Assembly (NCBI GenBank): GCA_021927905.1
Contig: BLLK01000074.1
Location: 248,001 to 312,000 of the forward strand
DNA: 64,000 nucleotides
Direction of reading: 5' to 3'
Source: Chaetoceros tenuissimus
Taxonomy: Eukaryota; Bacillariophyta; Thalassiosirophyceae; Chaetocerotales; Chaetocerotaceae
Below are positions 41,160 to 52,568 of the stretch, one piece after another; positions within the stretch are counted from its first letter, which is position 1, and each line of letters opens with the position of its first letter. The notes beneath the pieces are model-generated. The model was not told the DNA's origin, searched no databases, and saw only the letters and a program-made list of their open reading frames with translations. The position numbers were made by a program, and so were the translations under genes.

Positions 41160-43030
41160 CTACTGTTGCTGTCCCTTTGCAAGAGTAATACGATCATCAA
41201 TTCTCAAAATTGTAATTGCAGCTTCGGTAGCAAATCGCAAAGATTTGATCTTCGAGATTGCGGGCTCGACCACTCCAGCAGCAAGATTGTCACGGATGGC
41301 ACCCTCTACAAGGTCAAGTCCAATATTCTTGAGAGCCTTTTCTTCCTCAGTAGCATCAGCCTTTTGACTCTTTGCATGGGATGCTCGAAGTTTCGCAACA
41401 AGCTCAGAGCTATCCTTTGCAGCATTGACAGCAAGAGTCTTTGGAATAATGAGTAATGCATCTGCAAATTCTTGAATGGCAAGCTGTTCTCTAGTATGAA
41501 GTGTAGTTGCATACTCTTCAAGATGAACGGAAAGTGCAGCTTCGACAGCACCACCTCCACAAACAAGGGTACTACTTTCAAGCATTCTCTTGATGACACA
41601 CAAGGAATCATGAAGAGCACGGTCCATTTCATCCAGCATGTATTCATTAGCTCCACGAAGCACAATGGTGGAAGCTCCACTTCCTTGGCATCCATGTACA
41701 TAAAGCATTTCTCCATCTCCAATACGTTCTTCTCTGACAGCGGTACATTTTCCAAGACAATCAGGGTCAAATGTTTCATTACCATCCATGTCTGCCATGG
41801 TAACAACAAGTTTACCTCCAGTAGCCTTTGCCAAACGTTTCAGGTCATCCTTGTTACATCTACGTGCACATATTATTCCCGCTTCGACAAAGTACTTCAT
41901 ACAAAGATCATCGACTCCCTTGGTAGTAAGCACAACCTTTGCTCCATTTTCAATAATTTTGGTGATGCGTTCTTTGGTAATATCCATTTCTCTCTTTTTG
42001 ATATTTTCAATTTCAGCAGGATCTTTCACAACCACTTGTACTCCCATGGCCATACGATGTCTCTGTAGATTCATATCCAAAAATGCAATTTTGATGGGTT
42101 CCTCTACAGACCCTTCGACAGCAGTCGGCATGCCTTGTGCTGCACGCATAGCATTGATTGCAAACCCTCCCTTGATGAAATGAGATTCCAATGCAGATTT
42201 CCCATGTGCCTTTAGAATATGAATGGCCGACAAAGGGTACTTCATTTTGACTTTCTTTTCACCCTCTTTTGCATCTTGAGAAGTGGATGCTGCTGAATGA
42301 ATCATATTTTCCAATCCTGCCGCATCGGCCATGGTAGCCTTCATTCCAACCGATTTGACAGCATCTACCGCCATTTGTGCAAAGAACTCCCCTTCTTTTC
42401 CAATAATTTTCGAACTCATACTAGTCTTGGCGGCCATGAGTAAATGATCATCATTGAGTTCGGACACTTTCATCACCATGTTTTTCTTTAGAAATTTGAC
42501 AGCCTGTTTGAGAGCCGTTCTCAATCCTGAGATAATGGTGGTGGGATGAATCCCAGATTTGACAAGTTCATTGCTTCGTCTCAATAATTCGGATGCGACA
42601 ATGACGACGGAGGTGGTACCATCTCCCACTTCTGAGTCTTGGAGTTGTGCCAGGTCAACGAGTACGCGTGCTGCTGGATGTTCGACTTCGAGTTGTGCGA
42701 GGATGGTTGCTCCGTCGTTTGTGATGAGTACGTCTCCAATGTCGTCTACGAGCATTTTGTCGAGGCCAACCGGTCCCAATGAGGTTTTGACAATGTTGGC
42801 TACGGCTAGTGCTGCTGTTACGTTGCCTGTTCTTACATCTTGACCGCTTTCTCTTTGGCCTTGGATGAACTGGAGTAGATTAGAGTAGAGTATTAGTATT
42901 AGGAGGAGGGAGAAGGAAAGAGAAGGTCAGTATATCCAGTAGAGATGATGATAGAAATCTTTTCAAATTTGAAAAATAAAAAAAGAGAGAGACTCACCAA
43001 TCCGGTTCCATCTGCTGTTGGTGCCGACAT
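41160..43030 (-). CDS. CCT1: CCT/TRiC chaperonin alpha subunit
   Basis: Exons (minus strand) 42998-43030 and 41160-42869 join in phase 0 across a 128-bp intron to 580 residues. The first exon encodes only 11 residues. It aligns with TCP1-alpha throughout: ESGQDVRTGNVTAA, SLGPVGLDKMLVDDIGDV, TNDGATIL, VGDGTTSVV with the catalytic Asp, AAKTSMSSKIIG, KAHGKSALES, VEAGIICARR, GGGAVEAALS, REQLAIQEFADALLIIPKTL and FATEAAITILRIDD. It is one of eight subunits of the cytosolic ring that folds actin and tubulin. An extra STSQDAKEGEKK segment in the intermediate/apical region makes it slightly longer than usual. Confidence 0.97.
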
Positions 43031-43382
43031 GTTTTAGTTGCTAGACTATGGGATAGAGTACTTAGATGAAATAGTAACAGACTGTTGTTACTATGTACTA
43101 ATAGAGAGGTCGTGCTATCTATTCAATAGATAGTACTTTTTGAATTGAAATTGAAGTTGGCTTTTGGAGAGCAGACCGTTCGAAATTTAGAAACAAAGGG
43201 GAAGAAAAGGTGAAAACCAGAAGTATAATAAAGATGGGACTAAAAAAAGTCAGCGAACCCTGGTGCACCGTAAAGGTCAAATTTCAAAGATTTCTTTCAT
43301 TTTCAATTTTGTTTCATAATTCAACTATCTATAATTTGTAATTTGTTAGAAAAACTCAATTGTAGGATATTATTAAAGAAGG
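43031..43382. promoter_or_regulatory. Divergent promoter between CCT1 and a DUF6824-like gene
   Basis: 352 bp between two starts. Purine/pyrimidine runs only; no defined motif. Confidence 0.4.
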
Positions 43383-44056
43383 ATGCCGGTGAGTATATCA
43401 ATCTTGCTGCTTGGGGTAGCAAAGGTTGTGTTTCATGCATTGTATTTTTCATGTATGCCTCCAATTGTTTGTTTGTACACTGGACATGTCCATCGCATAT
43501 CTCAGCATCCCAACTGCTCATCTCGCAATTCTTCTTTCTTTTTGTAGGCTACACACTCAGTTCAAAGACAAACTCCTATCCCACTAGTGTTTGGTAAAGT
43601 GAATCAGAAGTGGTACGTACATGAATGTAATTTCTTTTGATAGCTTTTCCATTTCATCTCTTCTCAATTCATTACACATACTACATCATTTCAATTCGAT
43701 TTCACAGGCGTGACATTAGACAAACAAACTACGCATATAGACACTGGATGAGACACATGTATCTTCTTTACTTTCAAAAGAATAAGATGGAAAAGACAGC
43801 ATTTACAAGGTCTCTAGTAGAATATCTTCGTAGAGACAACATCTCTTGTCTCAAACGTATTCCTGGAACTGGTGAGTTGGTTGAGATGAGTGACAAGGAG
43901 CTACGCTTGAGATTGGCACAGGCATTTTGTGAGAAATGGGTCAAAAGAGATCTCATTGAGGAAAATGCAATGGAACCTCTATCCTTCAGAACCTTCTTAC
44001 TTGGCACTCCTCATGAGATCCAAAAAGTCTATGACATGTTCAGAAGAGAAGAGTAA
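43383..44056 (+). CDS. DUF6824-like protein A, three exons with a 6-base first exon
   Basis: Exons 43383-43388, 43548-43612 and 43708-44056 give 139 residues. The 6-base start exon (ATG CCG) is proposed because the second exon lacks an ATG; its donor GTGAGT is good. Domain pattern: PIPLVFGKVNQKW, then YAYRHWM, MEKTAFTRSLVEYLRRD, and LVEMSDKELRLRLAQAF. This matches the small domain (FGxG, N, Y, EKxxx, alpha-helical end) widely found in diatom proteins as DUF6824 and suspected of DNA or protein binding. Introns sit at the same places in the related genes at 45322 and 48320. Confidence 0.65.
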
Positions 44057-45321
44057 GTCCTCATGACACAAACCTGGGGGAACTGCTTACTTTGTGTGAG
44101 TCAAACCTTTTAGAGATCAAATGAAGTACAGTAGAACAATTTTATATATTTTCATAATACGTTTTTAACCCCACAATACATTGTTGTATCTTGAAATATA
44201 TTCATCTAAATGATAGACACTATTGTCATCAATGGCATAGTAATTTCATATCTTGATTGTCATTACGCTGTCTTTCAACCATCTTCAATTAAAAATTCAA
44301 AAACAGTTCTTATACGTCCTTCTCTTCAGCCCGTCTCGAAAAGGAATCTAATCCATATGAAATATTTGTCAATACAGTTTCATCCAAAATTTGAGTAAAG
44401 TCAAACTCATCATTCGACTATTACCATATACAACAAGAGAAGATGAAGGCCTACAATCGCGGCTTGAATTCTCTGTCGTGGCTACAATCCAAAACATTTC
44501 GAACTATCAAGGTACATTTACGATTCAAAGAGTTGACTGCCAGATAGGTGCATATGGAGCGATTTCCAAACTCATTATTAGCGAAGCACTATCTAATTGT
44601 AGCGTTCTTTCGATTTCAATTGAGCTTATGTCCAAAGTTTTTTCATGATCTACCAAAGGATTTAATTGTAGCGTTCTTTCGATTTCAATTGAGCTTATGT
44701 CCAAAGTTTTTTCATGATCTACCAAAGGATTAAACTATCCATGTTCACTACAGAGAAATGCCGATTTGGAATCTCACCCAATGCATCATCGATGCGAAGC
44801 CATGCCATGCCTTCAACTTGATTGGATAATTTGAGTGAAAGCTATTCAAGAGGTTCTAAATGTTCTTCCTGCTTCTCTTCAATCATGAAATCTAACCTTC
44901 TCACGAAAGCTCACGAATCATCTAGCCTTCCCATTCATCCTTCATGAGTGTGTGAAGATATGTGATGTAAGGCGTGGCCTGATTGACTAGTCAAGTGTAA
45001 TCTGTTCTCAACTGTTCCTCATACTATACTAGGCTTCTCTTCATCAATTTGAATAGTATAGACTTCTCTCTAGCCTTCCCTGCATTACTCAATAGCAGCT
45101 GATTTTGTAAATTCTTTCTACTCATGATCCTCAACGAGGCCAATTTTGAGACATATTATGAAAGCGGAACTGAAAAGTTGGGAAGCCACAACCCCAATCC
45201 TCTTCTCCCATGAGAAGATATTCCTCTTCTCCCATGAGAAGCTATTCGAGGTCGCGTATACGAATGCAATTACAACTTTCTCCCCTTGCATATATTTATT
45301 GATGTTACCATATCAATTCAA
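44057..45321. other. Intergenic with a 69-bp tandem duplication
   Basis: 1.27 kb between DUF6824-like genes A and B. Apart from the tandem repeat at 44594-44731 and a CTTCTCCCATGAGAAG palindrome-like word near 45204 repeated at 45228, nothing was recognised. Confidence 0.5.
44594..44731. repeat. 69-bp tandem duplication, two near-identical copies
   Basis: Units 44594-44662 and 44663-44731 are identical over almost their full length (both hold GTAGCGTTCTTTCGATTTC and TTCATGATCTACC). The identity points to a recent slip or unequal exchange. Confidence 0.9.
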
Positions 45322-46159
45322 ATGATGGTAAGTATGCATTGTAACAAAGATAGATAGATTCCCTCTACAATTTCAAGTGCCTCGAAAAGAGATACCTGCA
45401 TTTTCGTAATGAGCATATTCTTTTTAATCACACCTTTGATCATGTCTCACATTCTTGACATCTCTAGACTGCAAATGGAAATCAAGTCTGTATTCGTATT
45501 GTCTGGGGAAGATTCAATAGCAGATGGTATGTAAATGTCGCTCTCATTCTTCTATAGTATGTTTGTATTCGTTTATGAAATGACGAACTGAACAGGTTTC
45601 ATTACCGACCAGGAGTGAAACTCGAGAATCAAACGAAGTCTACAGACGTTGGATGAAATGCATGTACCCTCACTATTCTCATTTACGAAAAGGAGAGAAA
45701 ACCAAGTTCACCTTATCCTTGGTCAAAACTCTCCGCAAAGACAAAATCCTTTGTCAAAAATGCATTACTGGCTCCAATAAGTTGGTTGAAATGAGCGACA
45801 ACGAACTGCGCATACGATTATCACAGGCTCTTCGTGAGCAATGGGTAAAAGAACCGACTGAAGGCATGGATTCAAATGAAATCCTATCTTTTCGAAATTT
45901 TTTCCTTCAACAGGAACATGGTCATATTGATAATGAAGAGACTGCAACATCTCAAGATGACGATCTATCAGTCACTGAATCTGAACTCGAAGTGAAAGAC
46001 GAAGATGATGAAATGTTCTCTATCGAAGGTGATTTCTCGGAAATTGACCCTGTTGAATTTGATGGACTGCTTATTGGCCCGCGTGAAATCCGAGAACTAT
46101 ATGACAGGTTCAGAAGCGAACCAAAAGCCAGCCATAAACCGTACCACGTTCTCGGTTGA
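45322..46159 (+). CDS. DUF6824-like protein B, three exons with acidic C-terminus
   Basis: Exons 45322-45327 (ATG ATG), 45468-45526 and 45613-46159 give 203 residues. The second intron uses acceptor CGACCAG at 45612 rather than the nearer AACAG; only that choice keeps the domain in frame. Domain: CIRIVWGRFNSRW, NEVYRRWM, GEKTKFTLSLVKTLRKD, LVEMSDNELRIRLSQAL. The C-terminal 90 residues are acidic and Ser-rich (TATSQDDDLSVTESE, KDEDDEMF) and end with IRELYDRFRSE, which resembles IQKVYDMFRRE at the end of protein A. A paralogue of A and C; function unknown. Confidence 0.65.
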
Positions 46160-48319
46160 CGAATTCCATAATCATCTTTGAATGCATCATCCAATACATG
46201 ATGCTGTTCATTCATTACCAATTGTTTTATCATGTACATTTGCATCAACAACTTTTCTGACATGCCTTTTTACATTCCACAATCTATGCATTTTTGTAAA
46301 GAGGAAGATCTTTAACTATTCTGTCTCCTAAAACAGGCATCATCATAACTTTCATTTCGAAACTCTCCGTTTCATTTTAACTTCAACATGCTCTCTTCTC
46401 GTCACCTTCTGTCATTCTGACTACGAAGGTGCTTGTGAGGAGGCATAAACAACTAAAGTAAAGGAGTAATAAGTAAAATGTAAAGAAAGAAGAACCCGAT
46501 GCACATCGCATAATAAGGACTCTGCACTCTGCTTGTTCAATAATGTGGGCTGTTGAAGAATGAGAAGGGGTGATTTTTATTATAGCACCCCTTCTTAATG
46601 TATAATTCGTGCACAAGTCGTAGAGTTTATTTTTATTTATTATTGCCCTACTATTGCCCTTCGTGACAAGACTCAAAAGTCACCCGGACAGTAAGCATTC
46701 TTTTTAATCATTCTTGATACAGTTTTAGTTTCTACATTTAAGCCCCTCTTCTTGTTTAGTTGCACGTGCCTCACTCAATCTTTTGGAAACTGTGTTTTTC
46801 ATGATAAAGTCGGAAATATTTACTAATGTACCACAGTTAACGGAGAGGAAAGGAAGTCATTCACTGGAGTAGTCATGTCTTCATTACTGTTCAGACGCAC
46901 AAGCCCTGCCTTCGATAGTCTTTTATCTGGTTGTGTTTTTGAGTAGCGATGGCATGAATAGAGCATAGATTGAACTGTTTATTGACCTCAGACAGGAGGG
47001 AAGGTGACTGAGGGAAGGCGAAGGCATTCACTCCTGGGATGCTCGATAAGTATTCCTTTACTTGTTCAATCCCTGAACAGTATCGCGTTGTTTGTACAGC
47101 AATCATCTAGGCACGATACACGTTATCGCTCACATGAGTTCATAAGCGCGGTATGATTGATTTATGGAATCGTTTTCATGGGAAGATGTATAGACTTCTT
47201 GGTATTTGACACAAGTTTGAAGCCTCAACGGCCAGACGCTTCTTGTATTTGCTCTTGTAGAAAGGACTTCTTTCATTGATTATTATTACTATGATCATCA
47301 CAACTAGCTTCAATCGTGCCGGTGGACTTTTTCAAAGCACTTTTCTGGAACAAAAGACTTCTCCACATTACGCCGACAGTGTTTGGGGGTAGGTTTCTCA
47401 AGGGAGCACTGTGCTGTTCTCTTTTTGATTCAAAGTTTAGTATTCATTTCAAGGTCTTTACTTGCACTCATATCATAACGAAGTATATACGTAATACATA
47501 GAGCAGGCTGCAAGGTGATAGCCTTCTTCATACGCGTGAGTAATGTGTATCAGGCTTCACAGGAGGAGATCATGGCATCAATTTTTGCTAGAAAGCCAAG
47601 AGAGCGAAAGCTCTCCATTTGATGGACAATGAATCACATCGCATGTTTTGATAATAAAAATGGGATCGTCGAAAGAACTTATAGGTGAACTCGTTTTTGT
47701 ATCCTACCACATAGAACATACCTCGATGAGAGACCTAACCTCGAGGCAGATACGAACAAGTGATGCAAAGTTTTGATTTCGCAGTATTTGGATTTTATAT
47801 GGAATATGCTCCATGGCGTTGATGCGAAAGTGAGAAGAAATAAGATGTTCTTCAGAAGCGGTATTTTTTGTCGCGGTTTTATGAAGCTACAAAATATTCC
47901 CTGGTTCAATTTAGGAGCAGATGCTGGACCAAAAATATTTGATAGCAATCTCACTAGATGCCAAAATGAGGACTATACAATCTCGGGTCGAGAGCGGGCA
48001 TAGTTATATGACTTCTAGTTTGCGCAGTTGAGTGCTATATCCGCCATTTTTGGTTCCGCGGTGTAGTTTTTGCGGAGGTTTCTAATACGGCAAAGATGCT
48101 GATTCATGATAATGTCTATGAAGGATAAATGGAAATGGAAAAAGTATTTTTTACATCCACTGCAAAGGGTATTGGCAAAAGAAGACAGCTAGGTATTGTA
48201 CACATATATTTACTTTTATCTATTGGGTATTGGAAATGATGGGCAGCCTTGCACACAAAGGAATATGTTGAGAAGCAATTCCCGATTAAGAACTTGTGGT
48301 GGCGCAGATTTTATTAGAA
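46160..48319. other. Long intergenic interval, no gene seen
   Basis: 2.16 kb. ORFs here are short and lack coding character. A short imperfect hairpin (GCATCAT...ATGATGC) sits at 46183-46204, just after gene B, and may be a 3' processing signal. I found no repeat or RNA gene. Confidence 0.45.
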
Positions 48320-49070
48320 TCAATCATGGAATGTATCAAGAACAAACTCGCGTAGTTCTTCCATTTCTTCTAGAGTTGCATGGAGCCCGCTCAATGGGAG
48401 AGGCTCGAGGTCATCCGCCATGTCATTCTGAATAGTTTCAAAATCACTTTCAACAGAGATGCTGTCTTGACTAGATGCAGATACCGTGTCTTCATCACTA
48501 GATACAACTGGTTGGGAGAAGATACTAAAGTACGATGCAACATTTGAATTATTTCCATTGAACCACTTGAACGGTTTTCTCGACCATTTCTCGCGAAAAG
48601 CTTGAGCCAATCTGGGGCGGAGATCTTTAGGATTATCAATCTCAGTCAAGACCTTGTTTTTATATTGGAGGCAGCGAGTATTTTCTAAGCGGAAGAAATC
48701 TTCGGCTAGTCCTGCTGTATATTTTGTCTTGTCGGTTCTAGTGGATAGACTGGAGTAATGAGGTTTCACACCTCTCATGAATTTCTTGTAGTGTTGGGTA
48801 GCTTCAGTATTGAGTGGACTATATATTGATTGAGATATGGTTAGAATATGAATTATGGAGCTGGAATACACGTTGAGTGAATCTTTTACACACCTTGTGT
48901 CAGGAAATTTCCCCCAGACGATGTCACTAGCTTTTGGAGTTACAATCTAAGAGAAAGAAGAAGTGTGAGAATGAATGAATCCCTTCGGATGGAATACGTT
49001 TACATGCATGGCTCTATCTGTTGACCCAATAGAGACTAAGGATGTATCTAAAATTCATTTTACGTACCAT
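48320..49070 (-). CDS. DUF6824-like protein C, three exons with a one-codon first exon
   Basis: Exons (minus strand) 49068-49070 (ATG only), 48894-48946 and 48320-48818 give 184 residues; the start exon is inferred from ATG|GTACGT and the need for an ATG. Domain: KASDIVWGKFPDTR, ATQHYKKFM, TKYTAGLAEDFFR, LRPRLAQAFREKW. The C-terminus is acidic and Ser-rich (SSDEDTVSASSQDS), like that of protein B, and ends with EMEELREFVLDTF. It lies on the opposite strand to A and B. Divergent but clearly the same family by sequence and intron positions. Confidence 0.6.
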
Positions 49071-49546
49071 ATCTTTAGATTTGAAAGTTAAGAGTAGAGA
49101 GATGGATTGAAAAAAAGAAGAGATGAAGTTTTGTGTTCAGCTGGGCTGATGCTTCTGTCGTCGGTGTAGTAGGGCGTCCTTTGTGTTGGTAAAAGCGGAA
49201 TTCTTTTGGCGGGCGTGCAGCACTCCGACTTAGAATTATTCAGCTAGCAGTTATAGCCACATAAATGTTCCATCATTGGTCATGGATGGAGACCGATTGC
49301 AAGAAGTAATGATCAGAGACATCTACCCAAGAAGTATAAATTACTTATTGAGAACTGTACGAAAGTGCAACTAATTGCCTTTAATTTTACAAATACAAAG
49401 TATTACACTACCCCATACAGATTACTGGAAGGAAAACTGATGAGTTCCTTTTAAGTTTGACTGAGTAGCTCGTTCTCCATTCGCTCTACAGCGGCTATGA
49501 CTAATTATAAATTTGTGAAATGCGAACTTGCACTTGGCCAGATTTC

Positions 49547-49669
49547 CTGAATATCTCTCTTTCTTCTTGAAAACAATCCCAGCCTCTATGCTTATTTACT
49601 CAAATTTCAAGAATCTTTTTCATATCTGAATATCTCTCTTTGTCCTCGAAAACAATCCCAATCCTCTAT
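49547..49669. repeat. 44-bp direct repeat at 79-bp spacing
   Basis: Units 49547-49589 and 49626-49669 share CTGAATATCTCTCTTT and GAAAACAATCCCA with a handful of changes and one indel. The second overlaps the 3' end of a small ORF, so the duplication may be of a coding tail. Confidence 0.75.
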
Positions 49670-49820
49670 ACGATACGTCCTCAGCTGAATCTTTTTGTGG
49701 ATTCACTTTCTTCCATACTTTCTTTGCAAATCTTCCAAGGTTCGGCTTCTTCTTTTTGATTATGAAATCATCAATTTTGATGGGATGGTATATCTTTTCG
49801 TGATCTTTTGTATCTGTCAT
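49620..49820 (-). CDS. Possible small basic protein
   Basis: 66-codon ORF from ATG 49820. Lys-rich, with an amphipathic-looking stretch (KPNLGRFAKKVWKKVNP). No homologue is recognised and there is no independent sign of expression; its last codons fall in the 44-bp direct repeat. It could be real or chance. Confidence 0.25.
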   Translation of the reverse strand: MTDTKDHEKIYHPIKIDDFIIKKKKPNLGRFAKKVWKKVNPQKDSAEDVSYRGLGLFSRTKRDIQI

Positions 49821-50247
49821 TTATGCATAGAAATGAATGTTGAGTGTATTGTTTTATTACTCTTGCGAATTTATATTTTGGAGTTTCAAATGGAAACACG
49901 TTTATGCAACTGCATCACCATCACTTTTATTTCAACTTTACATCATTATTTTTAAAGTAGGCTTCTCATCTGAAGAACTCAATAGCCATTTGAGATCTGA
50001 TGCAGATTGCCAGATGACAATGACACCGATGACTCATCACTCCCGCAAACCCTCATCACAGCTCATCACTCTTAAATCTACGTAGTACGTACGTAGAAGA
50101 GAAGCATCAAAAAAGTTGTCCCCCGAAAAAAGAGAAAAGAGAAGACCGGGAAGCGGGAAGAGTGAGTTTACTTCTTACTTCCTCGTACGAGTACAAGGAA
50201 GAAAAGTAAATTAGATCAAAAAGATCAACTTATCTAAAATAAGCAAG

Positions 50248-50339
50248 ATGACTTTCAGTTCATCGATACGAGGTGCTTTGATAGCAAGATGCGTCACAGC
50301 TGGCGTCTCTACCTTGTGTTCCTTTCTTCTAGTTGTCTT
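50248..50339 (+). pseudogene. GPCR-like gene, piece 1 (first membrane helix)
   Basis: ATG 50248 opens a frame coding for 30 residues that form a single membrane helix (GVSTLCSFLLVVF) and stop making sense at the repeat starting 50340. After the codon GTC TT, the continuation (T ATT TCG CAG, then SETGLKSPYSRIIFG) is found on the minus strand from 52528. This is the missing first helix of the receptor whose pieces 2 and 3 are at 51731-52528 and 53693-54358. Host gene, now disrupted. Confidence 0.75.
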
Positions 50340-50382
50340 CATCCAAAGTGGGTCCAGCGCCAAGTGTACCCTGGAGCGCCAT
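50340..50382. repeat. Terminal inverted repeat, left
   Basis: Begins CATCCAAAGTG, contains GGTCCAGCGCCAAGTGTACC, then CTGGAGCGCCATT. About 31 of the first 35 bases match 52529-52563. In the present order both copies face the same way; they were inverted before the 51731-53692 inversion. Confidence 0.85.
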
Positions 50383-50621
50383 TATTTACTTAACGTTCCA
50401 GCGCCATTCTAGTGTTTTTAGCTTAGTTGGTTAATATCCCTAGGTAGGAGTTTTGTACCAGCAGCGCCATCAAAATAACCAGCTCCATTTTTATGGCGCT
50501 GAGCTTTTGCACATAATGGCGCTGGAACCTACATATTTCACACGATTCAACCAAATTAGCTTTTGAGAGAAAACACTCTCCGACACGATTGGAAGCTATA
50601 TTAGTGCGATTGGAAGCTATC

Positions 50622-50767
50622 TTAGTACTTACCAAACGTCTACAAAAACCGATATTCGCTCATCACATTTCTAAATGTACCATTCCAAATTGCCATGTTA
50701 GTACTTATTTAACCTCTACAAAAACCGATATTCGCTCATCACATTTCTAAATGTACCATTCCAAATT
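50622..50767. repeat. 76-bp-period tandem repeat inside the transposon end
   Basis: A 52-bp block (starting CTACAAAAACCGATATTCGC) is identical at 50640-50691 and 50716-50767, with TTAGTACTTA before each. Just upstream a GATTGGAAGCTAT word is also doubled at a 21-bp period (50588, 50609). It lies between the left TIR and the 3' end of the element's gene. Confidence 0.9.
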
Positions 50768-50803
50768 TGAATCTTATTACTAGTCGTTTATTTATTACTA
50801 CGA

Positions 50804-51730
50804 TTATACATAGCGCCTTTTTTGTTTCATACCTTGTACAGCTATGTAGTATCCCGACTCAACTCTTCCACTAAAGGTGCTTCTCTGTCTTTTACGTGAT
50901 TTCACCTGACTTTTGTTTTTATATAGATAATCATCCTCAAACTTCACACTTTCATCAAGAATTCTACTGTTTTCAACCTCCTCATATTTACGATTGTAGT
51001 ATGTTGCACATGTAAGCGTATCATATATTGATTTTGTCGAACAGAGTTTTGCACCAATTGGTTCATGATCTTCTCTAAACTTTGGACGATGACGCGATTC
51101 TTTTGATATCACAATCTCCTTTCTCCCTGCTTTAGACCATAATTGAAATCCTAGTTCAACAACAACGTATGCAAAAGCTTCATCAGAAACTGTCAGAATT
51201 TCCGAAATCTTCATCCTCTTTTTTTGTTCACAAAAAACTCTTTTACGGACCGTTTTACAAGCAAAACATTCTAGAAAATAGACATACGCTTTCTTTGCTA
51301 TTTCTCCCAATTTTTCATCCGTGAAATCTGATCTGTAATTCGTCAGACTCTCACCTTTGTTCCACTTATACTGAGTATATATCAAGAAATTTTGAAACTC
51401 AGTTTTAGCTTCATCGAATTCCGGACACTCCGCTCCCATATTCTTTACGTAATCCACAAATTCTGTTTTCTGTAGCAAATAATCTAAAAAACAAATGAGC
51501 TTTTTCGAAGATTCAAAGAACAATATATATATATATCTATACCTTACCTTGTACAAACGAAGCCTTCATTCCGTCAACTACAGAATTTCTAATATTTACA
51601 AACGTCTTTTTGACTGTCCTTCCATGTGTCTGCCAAAACGTAACTAGATTTGTTACACTCAGTGAATCCCGACCAAGCAATGGTAGGCCAAGTTCTACAC
51701 TAAGATACTCAAGGCATCCTTCACACATTT
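50804..51730 (-). pseudogene. Transposon-borne gene, 3' part (unknown protein)
   Basis: Coding on the minus strand from the breakpoint at 51730: exon to 51548, 64-bp intron (51484-51547, GTAAGG to TTTTAG), exon 51483-50804. About 287 residues: EYLSVELGLPLLGRDSL, VTFWQTHGRTVKK, then after the splice a helical region with EIAKKAYVYFLECFACKT, VELGFQLWSKAGRKE, and a basic C-terminus with KSRKRQRS. No known domain; the basic tail would suit DNA binding or nuclear entry. Its natural 5' part is at 53019-53692, on the other strand; here it has been joined out of frame to receptor piece 2. Confidence 0.6.
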
Positions 51731-52528
51731 GGATAGCACAAATAGAGAGGATTGAAATATGGCTGACTTGGTAAGCACAAGTTTCAAGGCCTGTTTCTCG
51801 TAACGTTGGAATGCGGAAAGCTCTTCTTGCTGGTTCTGTTCTGGCTCCTTATTTTCATCAACCTCTACCTCTTGAGGACTATTATCTGATTTCTCATCAG
51901 GACTATCATCTGTTTCTTTTTCTTCTGCTTTCTTCGCGGTTCCCTGTTTTGTCGGCTGGAGCTGCTTTTCGGATGTGTATACATGTAGAGTAAATGCTCC
52001 CAAAACAGTGAGCAATGCAACAAAAATAGCAGCCAATGGTAAAACTATCAAAATAGCTCCTACGAGGTGTGCTCCTTTGCCTCGAATACATTCAATTTCA
52101 TCATTTGTATTACATCCAGTTGGAGATGGACCCAAATAACACATTGCACCTCTTCGCATCGGATTGATCATTCCCTTTCCTGCCGCAAGAGAAGGTACTA
52201 CTATAGAATACATCCAAATGATTATATGTAACCATTTCTCTTGCCCATTTGCAAAGTCTTGTGGTTTGACCTTATACTTGACTCGTTTCAGAAAATAATA
52301 GGTAAGGTGTAATGTATACAATGGGACAGCGAGAGAACCTGCGATAGTGAAGAAGCCGACTGCACTGCAACTCTGTACATTGCCTCTACCAAAGATATGC
52401 TGAGGATCTACTGGAGCAGCGAATGGAGAAGCAAATATTCCAATACTTTGAAGCACGTCGGCAATAGAAAGACCGAAGATGATTCTACTGTAAGGACTTT
52501 TGAGCCCTGTCTCTGACTGCGAAATAAA
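51731..52528 (-). pseudogene. GPCR-like gene, piece 2 (helices 2 to half of 6)
   Basis: Minus-strand coding from 52528 to 51731, about 265 residues. Helix 2 YSRIIFGLSIADVLQSIGI, helix 3 CSAVGFFTIAGSLAVPLYTL with the extracellular Cys, helix 4 HIIIWMYSIVVPSLAAG, helix 5 LIVLPLAAIFVALLTVLGAF, a long acidic/Gln-rich third loop, then the start of helix 6 (KSAIFQSSLFVLS). The layout is that of the cAMP-receptor-like GPCRs known in diatoms and Dictyostelium. The frame breaks off at 51731, where transposon DNA begins. Signalling partner and ligand unknown. Confidence 0.75.
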
Positions 52529-52568
52529 CATCCAAATGTGGTCCAGCGCCAAGTGTACCATGGAGCTG
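52529..52568. repeat. Terminal inverted repeat, right
   Basis: Partner of 50340-50382 (CATCCAAATGT, GGTCCAGCGCCAAGTGTACC, ATGGAGC). It abuts receptor piece 2 exactly where piece 1 should join. Confidence 0.85.

Larger units (their letters stand above)
49071..50247. other. Intergenic with a small ORF and a duplication
   Basis: 1.18 kb. Contains the 44-bp direct repeat (49547/49626), a weak small ORF (49620-49820) and a TACGTAGTACGTACGTAG palindrome cluster near 50078-50095. The end is the leader of receptor piece 1. Confidence 0.5.

Noticed and set aside
41306-42183. Long ORFs overlapping CCT1 on both strands
   Set aside because: Frame shadows of the highly conserved chaperonin gene.
47679-48003. 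Paired ORFs of 91 and 76 residues
   Set aside because: Mutual antisense, no start context, no family likeness.
50248-50339. Receptor intron 1 containing the repeat (exon 1 spliced to piece 2)
   Set aside because: Piece 2 is on the opposite strand, and the unspliced join GTC TT / T ATT TCG is already in frame, so insertion into an exon fits better than an intron.
50804-52561. A single minus-strand gene made of receptor piece 2 spliced to the downstream exons
   Set aside because: The receptor frame stops at 51695 and the following coding block is in another frame with no splice sites between; the junction is better explained by a rearrangement.
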